Shown: positions 9,020 through 18,696, counted from the first letter of the stretch. The stretch is 64,000 nucleotides of DNA from Pseudomonas asplenii (GCF_900105475.1 NZ_LT629777.1:1364001-1428000), one strand, 5' to 3'. Made by a program: numbers and translations. The notes: a model not told the origin generated them from the letters alone.

Positions 9020-10399
9020 ATGCCCCCTGCTCCTCGCCAGCTCAAGCTGGGCGCGTTTCTAATGGCCACCGGGCACCACGTCGCGGCGTGGCGTCACCCG
9101 GAAGTCCCGGCCACCGCCGGCCTGGACTTCGCCCACTACAAGCATTTGGCGCGCATCGCCGAGGCGGCGAAATTCGACGCGCTGTTCGTGGCCGACAGCG
9201 TTGCCGCTGCCGAAGGTGAAATCGCCAGTCGCATGGCCCGCTCGGACCACTTCGAGCCGCTGACCCTGCTTTCTGCGCTGAGCGCGGTGACCGAACGCAT
9301 CGGCCTGATCGCCACCGCCACCACCAGCTACAACGAGCCGTACCACGTGGCCCGCAAGTTCGCCTCGCTGGACCACCTGTCCGGCGGCCGCGCCGGCTGG
9401 AACCTGGTGACCTCGGATGCCGCTGCCGAAGCCCTGAACTTCGGCCGCACCGAGCACATCAGTCACGCCGAACGCTATGAGCGGGCGCGCGAATTCCACC
9501 AGGTGGTCACCGGCCTGTGGGACAGCTGGGAAGACGACGCCTTCAGCCGTGACAAGTCCAGCGGCCAGTACTACGACCCGGCCAAGCTGCACGTGCTCGA
9601 TCATCAGGGCAAACACTTCAAGGTCCGCGGCCCGCTGAACGTCGCCCGTTCGCCCCAGGGCCGGCCGGTGGTCGTCCAGGCCGGCTCATCGCAGAGCGGC
9701 CTGGAACTGGCCGCACAGACCGCCGAAGTGGTGTTCACCGCGCAATCCTCCCTGGCCAGGGCGCAAACGTTCTACGCCGACCTCAAGGGCCGCCTGAGGC
9801 GCTTCGGGCGCTCGGCCGACGACCTGAAGATCATGCCGGGGGTGTTTGTCGTGGTCGGCCAGAGCGAAAGCGAGGCCCGGGAGAAACATGAAGCGTTCCA
9901 GCAACTGGTCGAGCCCGAGGTCGGCGTCGCCCTGCTCGGACGCATGCTCGGCAACTTCGACCTGTCGGGTTATCCACTGGACGGTCCGCTGCCCGAACTG
10001 CCACTGACCGACAGTGGCCAACAGAGCCGGCAGAAGCTGCTGACCGAACTGGCCGGCACGGAAAACCTGACCCTGGCGCAGCTGGGCCGACGCATTGCCG
10101 GAGGCCGCGGGCACTACAGCCTGGTCGGTACACCGACACGGATCGCCGACGAGTTGCAGGTCTGGTTCGAACAAGGCGCAGCGGATGGCTTCAACGTACT
10201 GGTGCCGCACCTGCCAGGCGGGCTGGAGGAGTTCGCCGCCTCGGTGGTGCCAGAACTGCAGCGGCGCGGGCTGTTCCGAACCGAGTACGAGGGCACCACG
10301 CTACGCGAACACCTCGGGCTTGAGCGGCCGGTAAACCGCCTCGCACAGCCCTTGCAGGCCCGGGAGACGACTTTCGGTGACAAATTGATCGCTTTTTAA
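9020..10399 (+). CDS. FMN-dependent monooxygenase, NtaA/SnaA/DszA/SoxA family
   Basis: A 459-residue flavin-dependent class C monooxygenase with a luciferase-like TIM barrel. It carries the family's N-terminal LGAFLMATGHHVAAWRHPE, the segment SGGRAGWNLVTS, and GRPVVVQAGSSQSGLELAAQ. Relatives oxidise nitrilotriacetate, pristinamycin or dibenzothiophene sulfone with FMNH2 from a partner reductase; no reductase gene is adjacent. AAGGA lies 8 bp before the ATG. It follows the receptor in the same direction after 143 bp that include a REP unit, so uptake and oxidative attack on one substrate is plausible. Confidence 0.88.
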   Translation: MPPAPRQLKLGAFLMATGHHVAAWRHPEVPATAGLDFAHYKHLARIAEAAKFDALFVADSVAAAEGEIASRMARSDHFEPLTLLSALSAVTERIGLIATATTSYNEPYHVARKFASLDHLSGGRAGWNLVTSDAAAEALNFGRTEHISHAERYERAREFHQVVTGLWDSWEDDAFSRDKSSGQYYDPAKLHVLDHQGKHFKVRGPLNVARSPQGRPVVVQAGSSQSGLELAAQTAEVVFTAQSSLARAQTFYADLKGRLRRFGRSADDLKIMPGVFVVVGQSESEAREKHEAFQQLVEPEVGVALLGRMLGNFDLSGYPLDGPLPELPLTDSGQQSRQKLLTELAGTENLTLAQLGRRIAGGRGHYSLVGTPTRIADELQVWFEQGAADGFNVLVPHLPGGLEEFAASVVPELQRRGLFRTEYEGTTLREHLGLERPVNRLAQPLQARETTFGDKLIAF

Positions 10400-10794
10400 C
10401 CAACCCGAGTCATCAAATCGTACTTTATCGTAATACGCAGTACGTGTACCGCATCTAAACTTTTGAATTTCCTAGTAATTGCTTGGGAAAACACAATTTC
10501 TTGTACAGGGTCAAAAGTACGCAGGTATGTACTAATTTGTACTGATCCAAAAAGATCTTTTTATGGGAAATTGAAAGTCAAGCGTAAATTTTCGGAGTCG
10601 GCAGAAATGTACCTGCCGGGAAATTTGCGCGAGCGACAGCAAGCCCGGAACGGAATTCGGAAAACATGAAACGTTTCAGTCACGGATCGAATCCGAGGCT
10701 AGTGTGGTCTGTCTCAAGCGTATGCTGATTGATCCAGACCGTAATGAAGTGGGCGCTGCCCTGTGAAATTTCTCGCGCAACAAGAGAGGATTCG
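10400..10794. other. AT-rich intergenic stretch with eight GTAC sites
   Basis: A 395-bp gap before the aldo/keto reductase, clearly AT-richer than its neighbours. GTAC occurs at 10420, 10440, 10446, 10503, 10517, 10529, 10539 and 10609, and TACGCAG occurs twice (10434 and 10518). The 68-codon ORF inside it has no convincing ribosome site. No RNA gene was recognised. Confidence 0.5.
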
Positions 10795-11832
10795 ATGACT
10801 TATCAAGCTGCCGAAAACCGCTACGACTCCATCCCCTACCGCCGCGTCGGCCGCAGTGGCCTGGTGTTGCCAGCACTGTCGCTGGGCCTGTGGCACAACT
10901 TTGGCGACAGCACGCCGATCGACACCCAGCGCGCCCTGCTGCGCACCGCCTTCGACCTGGGCATCAACCACTTCGACCTGGCGAACAACTATGGTCCGCC
11001 CTACGGCAGCGCCGAGATCAACTTCGGCCGCCTGCTGCGCGAGGACTTCAAGGCGTACCGCGACGAACTGATCATCTCCAGCAAGGCCGGCTGGGACATG
11101 TGGCCCGGCCCCTACGGCCAGGGCGGCGGCTCGCGCAAGTACGTGCTCGCCAGCCTCGACCAGAGCCTGCAGCGCCTGGGCCTGGACTATGTGGATATCT
11201 TCTACTCGCACCGCTTCGACCCGGACACCCCGCTGGAAGAAACCGCCAGCGCATTGGCTACCGCCGTGCAGCAGGGCAAGGCGCTGTACATTGGCATCTC
11301 GTCCTATTCCGGAGTGAAAACCCGCGAGATCGCAGCGCTGCTCAAGGAATGGAAAGTTCCGCTGCTGATCCACCAACCGGCCTACAACCTGCTCAACCGC
11401 TGGGTGGAAAAGGACCTGCTGGACACCGTCGAGGAACTCGGTACTGGCGTGATCGCTTTCACCCCGCTGGCCCAGGGCCTGCTGACCGACAAATACCTCA
11501 ACGGCATTCCGCAGGACGCACGGGTCAACCGCCCGGGCGGTGGCTCACTGCGCGAATCGCATTTGTCCGAGGCAAACATCGCCCATGTGCGGGCCCTCAA
11601 CGAGATCGCCAAGCGCCGCGGCCAGAGCCTGGCGCAACTGGCCCTGGCCTGGGCCCTGCGTGATCCACGGGTAACCTCGGCCCTGATCGGCGCAAGCCGC
11701 CCGGAGCAGATCGTCGAGAACGTCGGGGCGCTGAAGAACCTGGCGTTCAGCCAGGAAGAGCTGGCGGAGATCGACCGTTTCGCTCAGGAAGGCGGGATCA
11801 ACTTGTGGGAAAAGCCGTCGACGGCAGAGTGA
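10795..11832 (+). CDS. mgrA: aldo/keto reductase, YghZ (L-glyceraldehyde 3-phosphate reductase) type
   Basis: A 345-residue NADPH-dependent reductase. The ATG at 10795 was chosen over an in-frame upstream start because AGAGAGGA lies 4 bp before it. Typical aldo/keto reductase features are HFDLANNYGPPYGSAE (catalytic Asp and Tyr), the lysine in LIISSKAGWDMWPGPYG, and SALIGASRPEQIVENV near the C-terminus. The GWDMWPGPYG segment marks the YghZ/MgrA/Kv-beta branch, which detoxifies aldehydes such as methylglyoxal or L-glyceraldehyde 3-phosphate. The AT-rich region upstream may hold its control. Confidence 0.88.
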   Translation: MTYQAAENRYDSIPYRRVGRSGLVLPALSLGLWHNFGDSTPIDTQRALLRTAFDLGINHFDLANNYGPPYGSAEINFGRLLREDFKAYRDELIISSKAGWDMWPGPYGQGGGSRKYVLASLDQSLQRLGLDYVDIFYSHRFDPDTPLEETASALATAVQQGKALYIGISSYSGVKTREIAALLKEWKVPLLIHQPAYNLLNRWVEKDLLDTVEELGTGVIAFTPLAQGLLTDKYLNGIPQDARVNRPGGGSLRESHLSEANIAHVRALNEIAKRRGQSLAQLALAWALRDPRVTSALIGASRPEQIVENVGALKNLAFSQEELAEIDRFAQEGGINLWEKPSTAE

Positions 11833-11857
11833 TCGACACCCGCTCCCACAATCTTCG

Positions 11858-11886
11858 CTGGCAAACGCAACCTCTGCGTTTGCCAG
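11858..11886. terminator. stem-loop between convergent genes
   Basis: CTGGCAAACGCA (11858-11869) and TGCGTTTGCCAG (11875-11886) form a perfect 12-bp stem with a 5-base loop. It lies between the ends of mgrA and the RND pump gene, and REP-like sequence flanks it on both sides. No T-run follows on either strand, so it may be a REP variant or mRNA-stabilising hairpin rather than a classical terminator. Confidence 0.5.
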
Positions 11887-11906
11887 CCTACTTGTAGGAG
11901 CAGGCC

Positions 11907-14900
11907 TCAGGCCGCGTCGCGTTTCGGCTCGCGAATCCTGTACCACGCCACATACAGCGCCGGCAGGAACATCAGCGTCAGTACCGTTGCGACGATGATC
12001 CCGCCGATCATCGCGTAGGCCATCGGCCCCCAGAACACTTCCCGGGCAATCGGGATCATCCCCAGACTCGCCGCCGCTGCCGTCAGCAGGATCGGCCGGC
12101 GCCGGTGTTCGGTCGCTTCCACCACCGCATCCCACGGCTCGTAGCCATTGCGCTCGTACTCATCGATCTGGGTCACCAGGATTACCGAGTTGCGGATGAT
12201 GATGCCGATCAGCGCGAGAATCCCGAGAATCGCCACGAAGCCCATCGGCGTCCCCGTCGGCACCAGCGCCAGCACCACGCCGATCAGCCCCAGCGGCGCA
12301 ACGCTGGCCACCAGGAACATCTTCTGCACGCTGTGCAGCTGGATCATCAGGAAAGTCGCCATGAGGAAGAGCATCAGCGGCACCACCTGGGCAATCGGTC
12401 CCTGGGCCTTGCCGCTCTCTTCCACCGTACCGCCGGTGACCACCTTGTAGCCCGCCGGCAAGCCGGCGGCGAACTGATCGACATCCGGCTTCAACTGCCG
12501 CACCAGGTCGGTTGGCTGGATCCCGCCGCGCACGCCAGCCTTGAGGGTGATGGTCGGCAGCCGATCACGGCGCCAGACCAGCGGCTGCTCCAGTTCGTAG
12601 CGCACCGTGGCAAATGCCAGCAGCGGGATCGAGGTGCCGTTGGGCGTGACGATCTGCAGGTTCTGCAAGGTTTCCGGCGTACCGCGCTCACTGTCCACTG
12701 CACGCCCGACCACGTTGATCAGGTAGATATCGTCCTTCACCTGGGTCACCGGCGCGCCACTGACGATGGTGTTCATCAGCTTCGCCACATCCTCGGACGA
12801 CAGGCCGAACTGTCGCGCCTTGTCCTGGGCGATATCGATGCGCAGGACCTTGCCCGGCTCGTTCCAGTCGTAGATGGTTTCGCCGACGTTGGGGTTCTTG
12901 TCGAGGAGGGTCGCCAGCTCGATGGCATGCTTGCGTACCTGGTCGATGTCCTTGCCGCTGACCCGGTACTGCAACGGCCGCCCCACTGGCGGGCCCATTT
13001 CCAGGGTCTGGACGAAGCTGCCGATGCCGACGAAGTCATCGCGCAGGCGCTTGTTCAGCCGATCCATCAGGGCCGCGCGCTGCTCCAGGCCCTTGCTGAC
13101 GATGATCAACTGCGCGTAGTAGGGATTCTGCAACTGCTGGTCGAGAGGCAGGTAGAAACGGATCGCCCCTTCACCGATGTAGGTGCTCCAGCGCAGGATG
13201 TCCGGATCGTCCTTGAGGCTGGCCTCCAGTCGGTCCACCACCTTGCGGGTCTCGTTGATCGAGGCGTTCTGCGGCAGGTCGAGGTCGACGAGGACTTCCG
13301 GGCGGTCCGAGGACGGGAAGAACTGGTTCTGCACGAACCCCATGCCGAACACCGACAAGGCGAAGATCAGCACCGTCAGGCCGATGGCCCACCAGCGGTT
13401 GCGCAACGACCACAGCAGCCCGGCATTGAAGACCCGGGCCACCCGCCCGTTGCCATTGTCATGGGCCTTCACCTTCTCACTGAGGATGTGCACGCCGATG
13501 ACCGGCGCGAACAGCACGGCGACGATCCACGACACCAGCATCGCCACGGCGATCACCGCGAACAGGGTGAAGGTGTACTCGCCGGCCGAGCTGGCATTGA
13601 GGCCGATAGGCACGAAACCGGCGACGGTCACCAGGGTCCCGGTGAGCATCGGAAAGGCCGTGGAGGTGTAGGCGAAGGTCGCGGCCTGCTCCTTGCTGTC
13701 GCCCTTCTCCAGGCGGGTGACCATCATTTCCACGGTGATCATCGCATCGTCCACCAGCAGGCCGAGGGCGATGATCAGCGCGCCGAGGGAGATGCGCTGC
13801 ATGGTGATGCCGCTGTACTCCATGAACACGAAGACCATCGCCAGCACCAGCGGAATCGAGCAGGCCACCACCAGCCCGGCGCGCAGGCCGAGAGCGACGA
13901 AGCTCACCACCAGGACGATGATCACCGCCTCGAACAGCGCGCTGGTGAAGCCGCCGACGGCCTTCTCCACCACTTCGGCCTGGTCGGAAACCTTGTGCAC
14001 ACCCACACCCACCGGCAGGTCGGCGGTGAGGCTGTCCATGCGCTCGTGCAGGGCCTTGCCGAAGTCCTGGATATTGCCACCCTTCTTCATCGCTATCGCC
14101 AGGCCGATGGCCGTCTGGCCGTTGTAGCGAAACAGCGGAGTCGGCGGATCGACATAACCGCGGCTGATATCGGCGATGTCCGCCAGCCGGTAGAAACGAT
14201 CGTTGAGCTTGAGGTTGACCGCCTGCAGATCTTTTTCCGAGGCGTACTGTCCGGAAGCCCGCACCGAGATGCGCTCGGGACCAGCCTCGATCACCCCGGC
14301 CGGAGTCACCGCGTTCTGCGATTGCAGGCTCTGTACCACCTGGCGCTGATCGATGCCCAGGGCGGCCAGCTTGCGGGTGGAGAAGTTCAGGTAGAGCACT
14401 TCGTTCTGCTCACCGATCATCTCGATCTTGCCCAGGCCCGGTACATCGCGGATCTGCGCGCGGACCTGCTCCACATAGTCGCGCAACTGGCGCATGCTCA
14501 GGCCGTCGCTGGTGAAGGCATAGACCGAACCGAACACATCGCCGAACTCGTCGTTGAAGCCGGGGCCCTGGATGCCCTGGGGGAAATCGCCACGGATATC
14601 GTCGATCTTCTTGCGCACCTGGTACCAGATCTGCGGGATGTCCTTGCCGCCGGTGGTGTCGCGCAGGTAAACGAACACCGTCGACTCGCCCGGCCGGGTG
14701 TAGCTCTTCACGTAGTCGAGGGAGTCGAGTTCTTCGAGCTTCTTCTCGATGCGGTCGGTGACCTGCTCCAGCGTCTCGTCCACTGTCGCGCCGGGCCACT
14801 GGGTCTGGATGATCATGGTCTTGATGGTGAAGGACGGGTCTTCCTCGCGCCCCAGGTTGATGTAGGAGAACACCCCCATCAACAGCGCGACGAACATCAG

Positions 14901-14960
14901 ATACCAGACGAACGACTGGTGCTTGAGCGCCCACTCGGACAGGTTGAAACTCCCTTTCAT
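11907..14960 (-). CDS. triC: RND efflux pump inner-membrane transporter, TriC-like
   Basis: A 1017-residue resistance-nodulation-division transporter. It has an N-terminal transmembrane helix, two large periplasmic loops, and a central helix bundle with the proton-relay motif LGLLVDDAMITVE. It closely matches P. aeruginosa TriC (PA0158) in length and segments such as GREEDPSFTIKTM and FYLPLDQQLQNPYYAQL. TriABC exports triclosan and other compounds with the outer-membrane channel OpmH, which is encoded elsewhere. The start overlaps the stop of the preceding adaptor gene by ATGA, indicating translational coupling. Confidence 0.92.
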   Translation of the reverse strand: MKGSFNLSEWALKHQSFVWYLMFVALLMGVFSYINLGREEDPSFTIKTMIIQTQWPGATVDETLEQVTDRIEKKLEELDSLDYVKSYTRPGESTVFVYLRDTTGGKDIPQIWYQVRKKIDDIRGDFPQGIQGPGFNDEFGDVFGSVYAFTSDGLSMRQLRDYVEQVRAQIRDVPGLGKIEMIGEQNEVLYLNFSTRKLAALGIDQRQVVQSLQSQNAVTPAGVIEAGPERISVRASGQYASEKDLQAVNLKLNDRFYRLADIADISRGYVDPPTPLFRYNGQTAIGLAIAMKKGGNIQDFGKALHERMDSLTADLPVGVGVHKVSDQAEVVEKAVGGFTSALFEAVIIVLVVSFVALGLRAGLVVACSIPLVLAMVFVFMEYSGITMQRISLGALIIALGLLVDDAMITVEMMVTRLEKGDSKEQAATFAYTSTAFPMLTGTLVTVAGFVPIGLNASSAGEYTFTLFAVIAVAMLVSWIVAVLFAPVIGVHILSEKVKAHDNGNGRVARVFNAGLLWSLRNRWWAIGLTVLIFALSVFGMGFVQNQFFPSSDRPEVLVDLDLPQNASINETRKVVDRLEASLKDDPDILRWSTYIGEGAIRFYLPLDQQLQNPYYAQLIIVSKGLEQRAALMDRLNKRLRDDFVGIGSFVQTLEMGPPVGRPLQYRVSGKDIDQVRKHAIELATLLDKNPNVGETIYDWNEPGKVLRIDIAQDKARQFGLSSEDVAKLMNTIVSGAPVTQVKDDIYLINVVGRAVDSERGTPETLQNLQIVTPNGTSIPLLAFATVRYELEQPLVWRRDRLPTITLKAGVRGGIQPTDLVRQLKPDVDQFAAGLPAGYKVVTGGTVEESGKAQGPIAQVVPLMLFLMATFLMIQLHSVQKMFLVASVAPLGLIGVVLALVPTGTPMGFVAILGILALIGIIIRNSVILVTQIDEYERNGYEPWDAVVEATEHRRRPILLTAAAASLGMIPIAREVFWGPMAYAMIGGIIVATVLTLMFLPALYVAWYRIREPKRDAA

Positions 14961-16027
14961 CGTGGGTTTTCCTCGTCGATTCTGACTTTCTGTCCAGGCT
15001 TGAGACTGTTCACCCCGGCGCTCACCACCTTCTCGCCAGCCTTGACCCCCGAGCCCAGCAGCATCGTCTCGCCATCGCGGCTGACAACCTTCACTTCACG
15101 GGGCGAGACGGTCGAGGTCTGCGGATCGATGGTCCAGATCTGCGTCTTGCCCTGGTTCTCCCACAACGCCGACAGCGGCAATTGGATGCGCGGCTCGATG
15201 GCCGAACTCAGGGTCACGCTGATGGAGGTGCCCAGGCGAAACGCCGCCGGGGTATCGACCAGGCTCAACCGGGCCCGGCGAGTGCGGGTGGCGCTGTCGG
15301 CCTGGGGCTCGATTTCCCGCAGGTGAGCGGTGGTGTTGACGCTCGGGTCGAGCTGGCTGGCGACGCGAAATTCAACCCCTTCGCGCAACTGGTCAGCCAA
15401 GCTGGCCGGCAGGTCGATCACCGCCTCCTTGATATCCGGGCGCGCCAGCGTCACCACTTCCTGGCCGGCGCTGACCACCTGGCCGGCCTCGACCTTCCAG
15501 TCGGTGACCACGGCGGCATGGTCGCTGCGCAGTTCGGTGTAGCCCAACTGGTCCTTGGCCTGGCCGACCGAGGCACGGGCCTGTTCGAGGGAAGCACCGG
15601 TGGTTTTCAGATCAGTCTGGGCCACGTCCAACTGCGCCTGCGCGCCGACGCCACGGTCGAACAGTTCCTGCTGTCGACGGGCATTGGCCTGGGCGTTGAT
15701 CCACTGCGCCTCGATCCGCGACAGGTCGCCCTGGGCCGCACGCAACTGGTTCTGCTGGTCGGTCGGGTCGAGGCTGGCCAGCAGTGCGCCCTGGGCCACT
15801 TCACTGCCGACATCGACGTGGCGCCGGGCGATCCGCCCTGAAACCCGAAAGCCCAGGGTGCTCTCGTAACGAGCCTGGATACTGCCGGCAAAGCGCCCAA
15901 GGCTCTGCACCGACTCCGGCTGGACCTCGATAAACAGCACCGGCCGCACCGGCTCTGGCGGCGGTTCCTGCTTCGAACAGGCGGCAACCAGCAGGCCGCC
16001 GAGCAACAGCAGCGACAGACGCTTCAT
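14957..16027 (-). CDS. triB: RND periplasmic adaptor lipoprotein, TriB-like
   Basis: A 356-residue membrane-fusion protein. The ATG at 16027 was chosen because it gives a lipoprotein signal (LLLLGGLLVAAC, then SKQEPPPEP) and overlaps the stop of the upstream adaptor by ATGA; the longer ORF has a meaningless arginine-rich extension. It contains the RPVLFIEVQPESV start of the mature adaptor, a lipoyl half-motif (GRIARRHVDVGSEVAQG), a coiled coil at about 85-160 and beta-barrel domains. It should link TriC to the outer-membrane channel as the second of two adaptors. Confidence 0.88.
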   Translation of the reverse strand: MKRLSLLLLGGLLVAACSKQEPPPEPVRPVLFIEVQPESVQSLGRFAGSIQARYESTLGFRVSGRIARRHVDVGSEVAQGALLASLDPTDQQNQLRAAQGDLSRIEAQWINAQANARRQQELFDRGVGAQAQLDVAQTDLKTTGASLEQARASVGQAKDQLGYTELRSDHAAVVTDWKVEAGQVVSAGQEVVTLARPDIKEAVIDLPASLADQLREGVEFRVASQLDPSVNTTAHLREIEPQADSATRTRRARLSLVDTPAAFRLGTSISVTLSSAIEPRIQLPLSALWENQGKTQIWTIDPQTSTVSPREVKVVSRDGETMLLGSGVKAGEKVVSAGVNSLKPGQKVRIDEENPR

Positions 16028-17124
16028 GGCGGACTCCCTCCGGCGACCTGGGACGGTGGCCTGGCGATCTCCACCAACATGCCGGGATGCAACAACTGCC
16101 CACCGGCAACCACGACCTTTTCGCCGCCCTGCAGGCCTTCGCCGATCATCACGTGGCCGGTCAGGTAGCGCGCAACCTTGACCCGGCGCAGGCTGACCTT
16201 GCCGGCATCGTCCACCAGCCACACGGCAGGCTCGCTGACGTCCTTGGTCAGCGCCGACCAGGGCAGCTCGATACTGGCCTTGGCTGGCGCGGTCACGGTG
16301 GCGCTCACCACCGAACCCAGGTCCATGCCGGCCGGCAACGCGTCCAGGGCCACCTTGACCTGCACCGTGCCGCTCTGGGCCGAAACGGCCGGAGTCACCT
16401 CACGGACCTTGCCCACGGCCTTGATCGCCGGGTTGTCGAGCAGGGTCACGGTGATCGGCTGCTCCTGCGGCGGCTCGGCCAGCAACGACTCGTAGACATT
16501 GAACACCGCATCGCGCTCACCGTCCCGGGCCAGGCTGAAGATCGGCATGGTCGCCTGTACCACCTGGCCGACTTCGGCCTGGCGCGCGGTGATCACCCCG
16601 GGCGCCTCGGCAATCAGCGCGGTGTAGCCCAGCTGTTCGCGGGCATTGGCCAGTTGTGCCTGGGCCGCGCTCAGGGCGCTCTTGGCGCTGAGCAGCCCGG
16701 CCTGGGCGGCATCGTATTCACTGCGGCTGGTATACCCCTTGGGCAGGAGTTTCTGCTGGCGGACGAACGCCGCGCTGGTCTGCTGAACCCGCGCCTGCTG
16801 GGCGCTGACCTCGGCCTGAGCACTGTCGACGTTGGTCTGCAGGTCCTTGGGGTCGAGTTTGGCGAGCACCTGCCGAGCGGAGATTCGCGCCCCGACATCG
16901 ACATTGCGCTGGATGATCTTGCCGCCGACCCGGAACGACAGATCGGTCTGTACCCGGGCCTGAATATCACCGGTGAGCGTCACGGACGCACCGAAATCCT
17001 TGCGCTGAACCTGTTCGACGAAGACGCGGGTACGCAGTTGCTCCGGCGGCTTTTCATGACCGCAACCGCTCAATAGCGCCAGAAGCACCCAGGCGGCTTG
17101 CCATTTCATTCGACGCCCGTTCAT
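16024..17124 (-). CDS. triA: RND periplasmic adaptor lipoprotein, TriA-like
   Basis: A 366-residue membrane-fusion protein, first gene of the three-gene operon. It has a lipoprotein signal (VLLALLSGC, then GHEKPPE), a lipoyl motif GGKIIQRNVDVGARIS and a coiled-coil hairpin rich in Gln/Ala. GAAGGAGCGTGG precedes the ATG. Two different adaptors with one RND transporter is the hallmark of TriABC, where both TriA and TriB are needed. A following in-frame ATG at 17109 is a possible alternative start. Confidence 0.88.
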   Translation of the reverse strand: MNGRRMKWQAAWVLLALLSGCGHEKPPEQLRTRVFVEQVQRKDFGASVTLTGDIQARVQTDLSFRVGGKIIQRNVDVGARISARQVLAKLDPKDLQTNVDSAQAEVSAQQARVQQTSAAFVRQQKLLPKGYTSRSEYDAAQAGLLSAKSALSAAQAQLANAREQLGYTALIAEAPGVITARQAEVGQVVQATMPIFSLARDGERDAVFNVYESLLAEPPQEQPITVTLLDNPAIKAVGKVREVTPAVSAQSGTVQVKVALDALPAGMDLGSVVSATVTAPAKASIELPWSALTKDVSEPAVWLVDDAGKVSLRRVKVARYLTGHVMIGEGLQGGEKVVVAGGQLLHPGMLVEIARPPSQVAGGSPP

Positions 17125-17281
17125 CCACGCTCCTTCGCGTAATACCTGACCACCGTGTCGTTACGACTGTTAGCGTAGAACAGGGTTCCGTCTCTGCATG
17201 ACAGTGATTTCACCACAAACCAGCCATGTATCGACCCAGGCAATCGGGCACACTGTGGGTCAAACCGCCAGGATCCGCCCC

Positions 17282-18442
17282 ATGCTCAAGACCCTCGCCG
17301 TGGCCAACTATCGCTCGATCAACAGACTGGTGGTGCCGCTGGACCGCCTGAACCTGATCACCGGTCCCAACGGCAGCGGCAAGTCCAACCTGTACCGCGC
17401 GTTGCGTCTGCTGGCGGAAACCGCCCAGGGCGGCGTGGTCAATGCACTGGCCCGCGAGGGAGGGCTGGACTCGACGTTCTGGGCCGGGCCGGAGACGATC
17501 AGCCGGCGCATGCACAATGGCGAGGTCGACGTACAAGGCACGGTGCGCCAAGGGGCCAAGCGCCTGCGCCTGGGTTTTGCCGGCGAGGACTTCAGCTACG
17601 CCATTTCCCTGGGACTGCCGGAGCCCAGCAGTTCATGGTTCTCCCTCGACCCCGAGATCAAGCGCGAATGCATCTGGGCAAGCACCGTGTACCGCCCGGC
17701 CAGCCTGCTGGTGGATCGCTCGGGACCCATGGTCAGGGTACGCGAGGGGCGCAACTGGGCAGTGCTGGCACAACACACGCCGAGCTTCGACAGCCTGTTC
17801 GACCAGGTCGGCAACCTGCGCAGTTCGCCGGAAGTGTTGTTGCTGCGCGAACACATTCGCGGTTGGCGCTTCTACGATCACTTTCGCAGCGATGCCGACG
17901 CCCCGATGCGCCAGCCCCAACTGGGCACCCGCACCCCGGTGCTGCACCACGACGGGCGCGACCTGGCGGCGGCACTGCGCACCATTATCGAAATCGGTGA
18001 CCCGCAGGCGCTGCAGGAAGCGATCAGCGACGCCTTTCCTGGCTCTCGACTCGGCATCGAGGTATCGGCGGGCGCACGCTTTTCCATCGAGTTCCACCAG
18101 GACGGCCTGCTGCGACCGTTGTCCGCCGCCGAGCTGTCGGACGGTACGCTGCGCTACCTGCTGCTGGTGGCAGCCCTGCTGACGCCCAGGCCACCGACGC
18201 TGATGGTGTTGAACGAACCGGAAACCAGCCTGCATCCCGACCTGCTGCCGGCGCTGGCACGGCTGATCATCCGTGCCTCGCAGCACTGCCAGGTGTGGGT
18301 GGTGTCCCATGCCAGCCGGCTGATCGCGGCCTTGCAGCAGGACCCGGCGTGCAATTGCATCGTGCTGGAAAAGGTACTCGGTCAAACGCGGCTCGTCGGC
18401 CAGGGCATGCTCGACGAGCCGGCCTGGAAATGGCCGGACTGA
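17282..18442 (+). CDS. AAA family ATPase (RecF/SMC-like predicted ATPase)
   Basis: A 386-residue protein starting at the ATG at 17282; an upstream in-frame start would add 28 poorly conserved residues. It has a Walker A GPNGSGKS at 28-35, a split ABC-type signature (AAELSDGTLRYLLLV) and Walker B/D-loop LMVLNEPETSLHPDLLP followed by a switch histidine (WVVSHAS). This layout is that of solitary SMC/RecF-like ATPases of COG4637 type. Function is unknown. No nuclease or helicase partner is adjacent, so a defence role is not supported. It is divergent from the triABC operon. Confidence 0.82.
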   Translation: MLKTLAVANYRSINRLVVPLDRLNLITGPNGSGKSNLYRALRLLAETAQGGVVNALAREGGLDSTFWAGPETISRRMHNGEVDVQGTVRQGAKRLRLGFAGEDFSYAISLGLPEPSSSWFSLDPEIKRECIWASTVYRPASLLVDRSGPMVRVREGRNWAVLAQHTPSFDSLFDQVGNLRSSPEVLLLREHIRGWRFYDHFRSDADAPMRQPQLGTRTPVLHHDGRDLAAALRTIIEIGDPQALQEAISDAFPGSRLGIEVSAGARFSIEFHQDGLLRPLSAAELSDGTLRYLLLVAALLTPRPPTLMVLNEPETSLHPDLLPALARLIIRASQHCQVWVVSHASRLIAALQQDPACNCIVLEKVLGQTRLVGQGMLDEPAWKWPD

Positions 18443-18582
18443 CTGAGCGGTACTGGATTTTCCGCAGGGTCGCCGGACCGCTGTTTTCCTTGCCTCGGGT
18501 ACGGATCTTTTCTCCCCGAGGACGCTCCAAGCAGGGGCAAGAACGGCCTGCTCGCTGGCCGTTTCATAACAAGGAAGACACC

Positions 18583-18696
18583 ATGCCCCCGGTACAAGCG
18601 CCGCAAAAACTCGACCCACAGGACATCGTGAAACTGCTGGTGGCGTTGCGCAGGGCGCTGAACGCGGCGCCATCCAGCCCTTTCCAACAGGCATAA
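18583..18696 (+). CDS. small 37-residue protein
   Basis: A short ORF with a good ribosome site (AAGGAAGACACC, then ATG), encoding MPPVQAPQKLDPQDIVKLLV followed by ALRRALNAAP and a short tail. The middle could form one amphipathic helix. It lies 140 bp after the AAA ATPase in the same direction and ends at the base of the metQ terminator hairpin. No family was recognised; a real microprotein is plausible but unproven. Confidence 0.5.
   Translation: MPPVQAPQKLDPQDIVKLLVALRRALNAAPSSPFQQA

Noticed and set aside
10463..10669. 68-codon ORF in the AT-rich gap before mgrA
   Set aside because: No ribosome site, and it runs across the GTAC cluster; the base pattern is not codon-like.
12105..15326. 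1073-codon ORF antisense to the RND pump genes
   Set aside because: Same artefact: antisense open frame of GC-rich codons; the opposite strand encodes a fully recognisable TriC.
17282..18442. Anti-phage ATPase system
   Set aside because: The ATPase has SMC/RecF features, but no nuclease, toprim or other effector gene is adjacent and the flanks are core genes.
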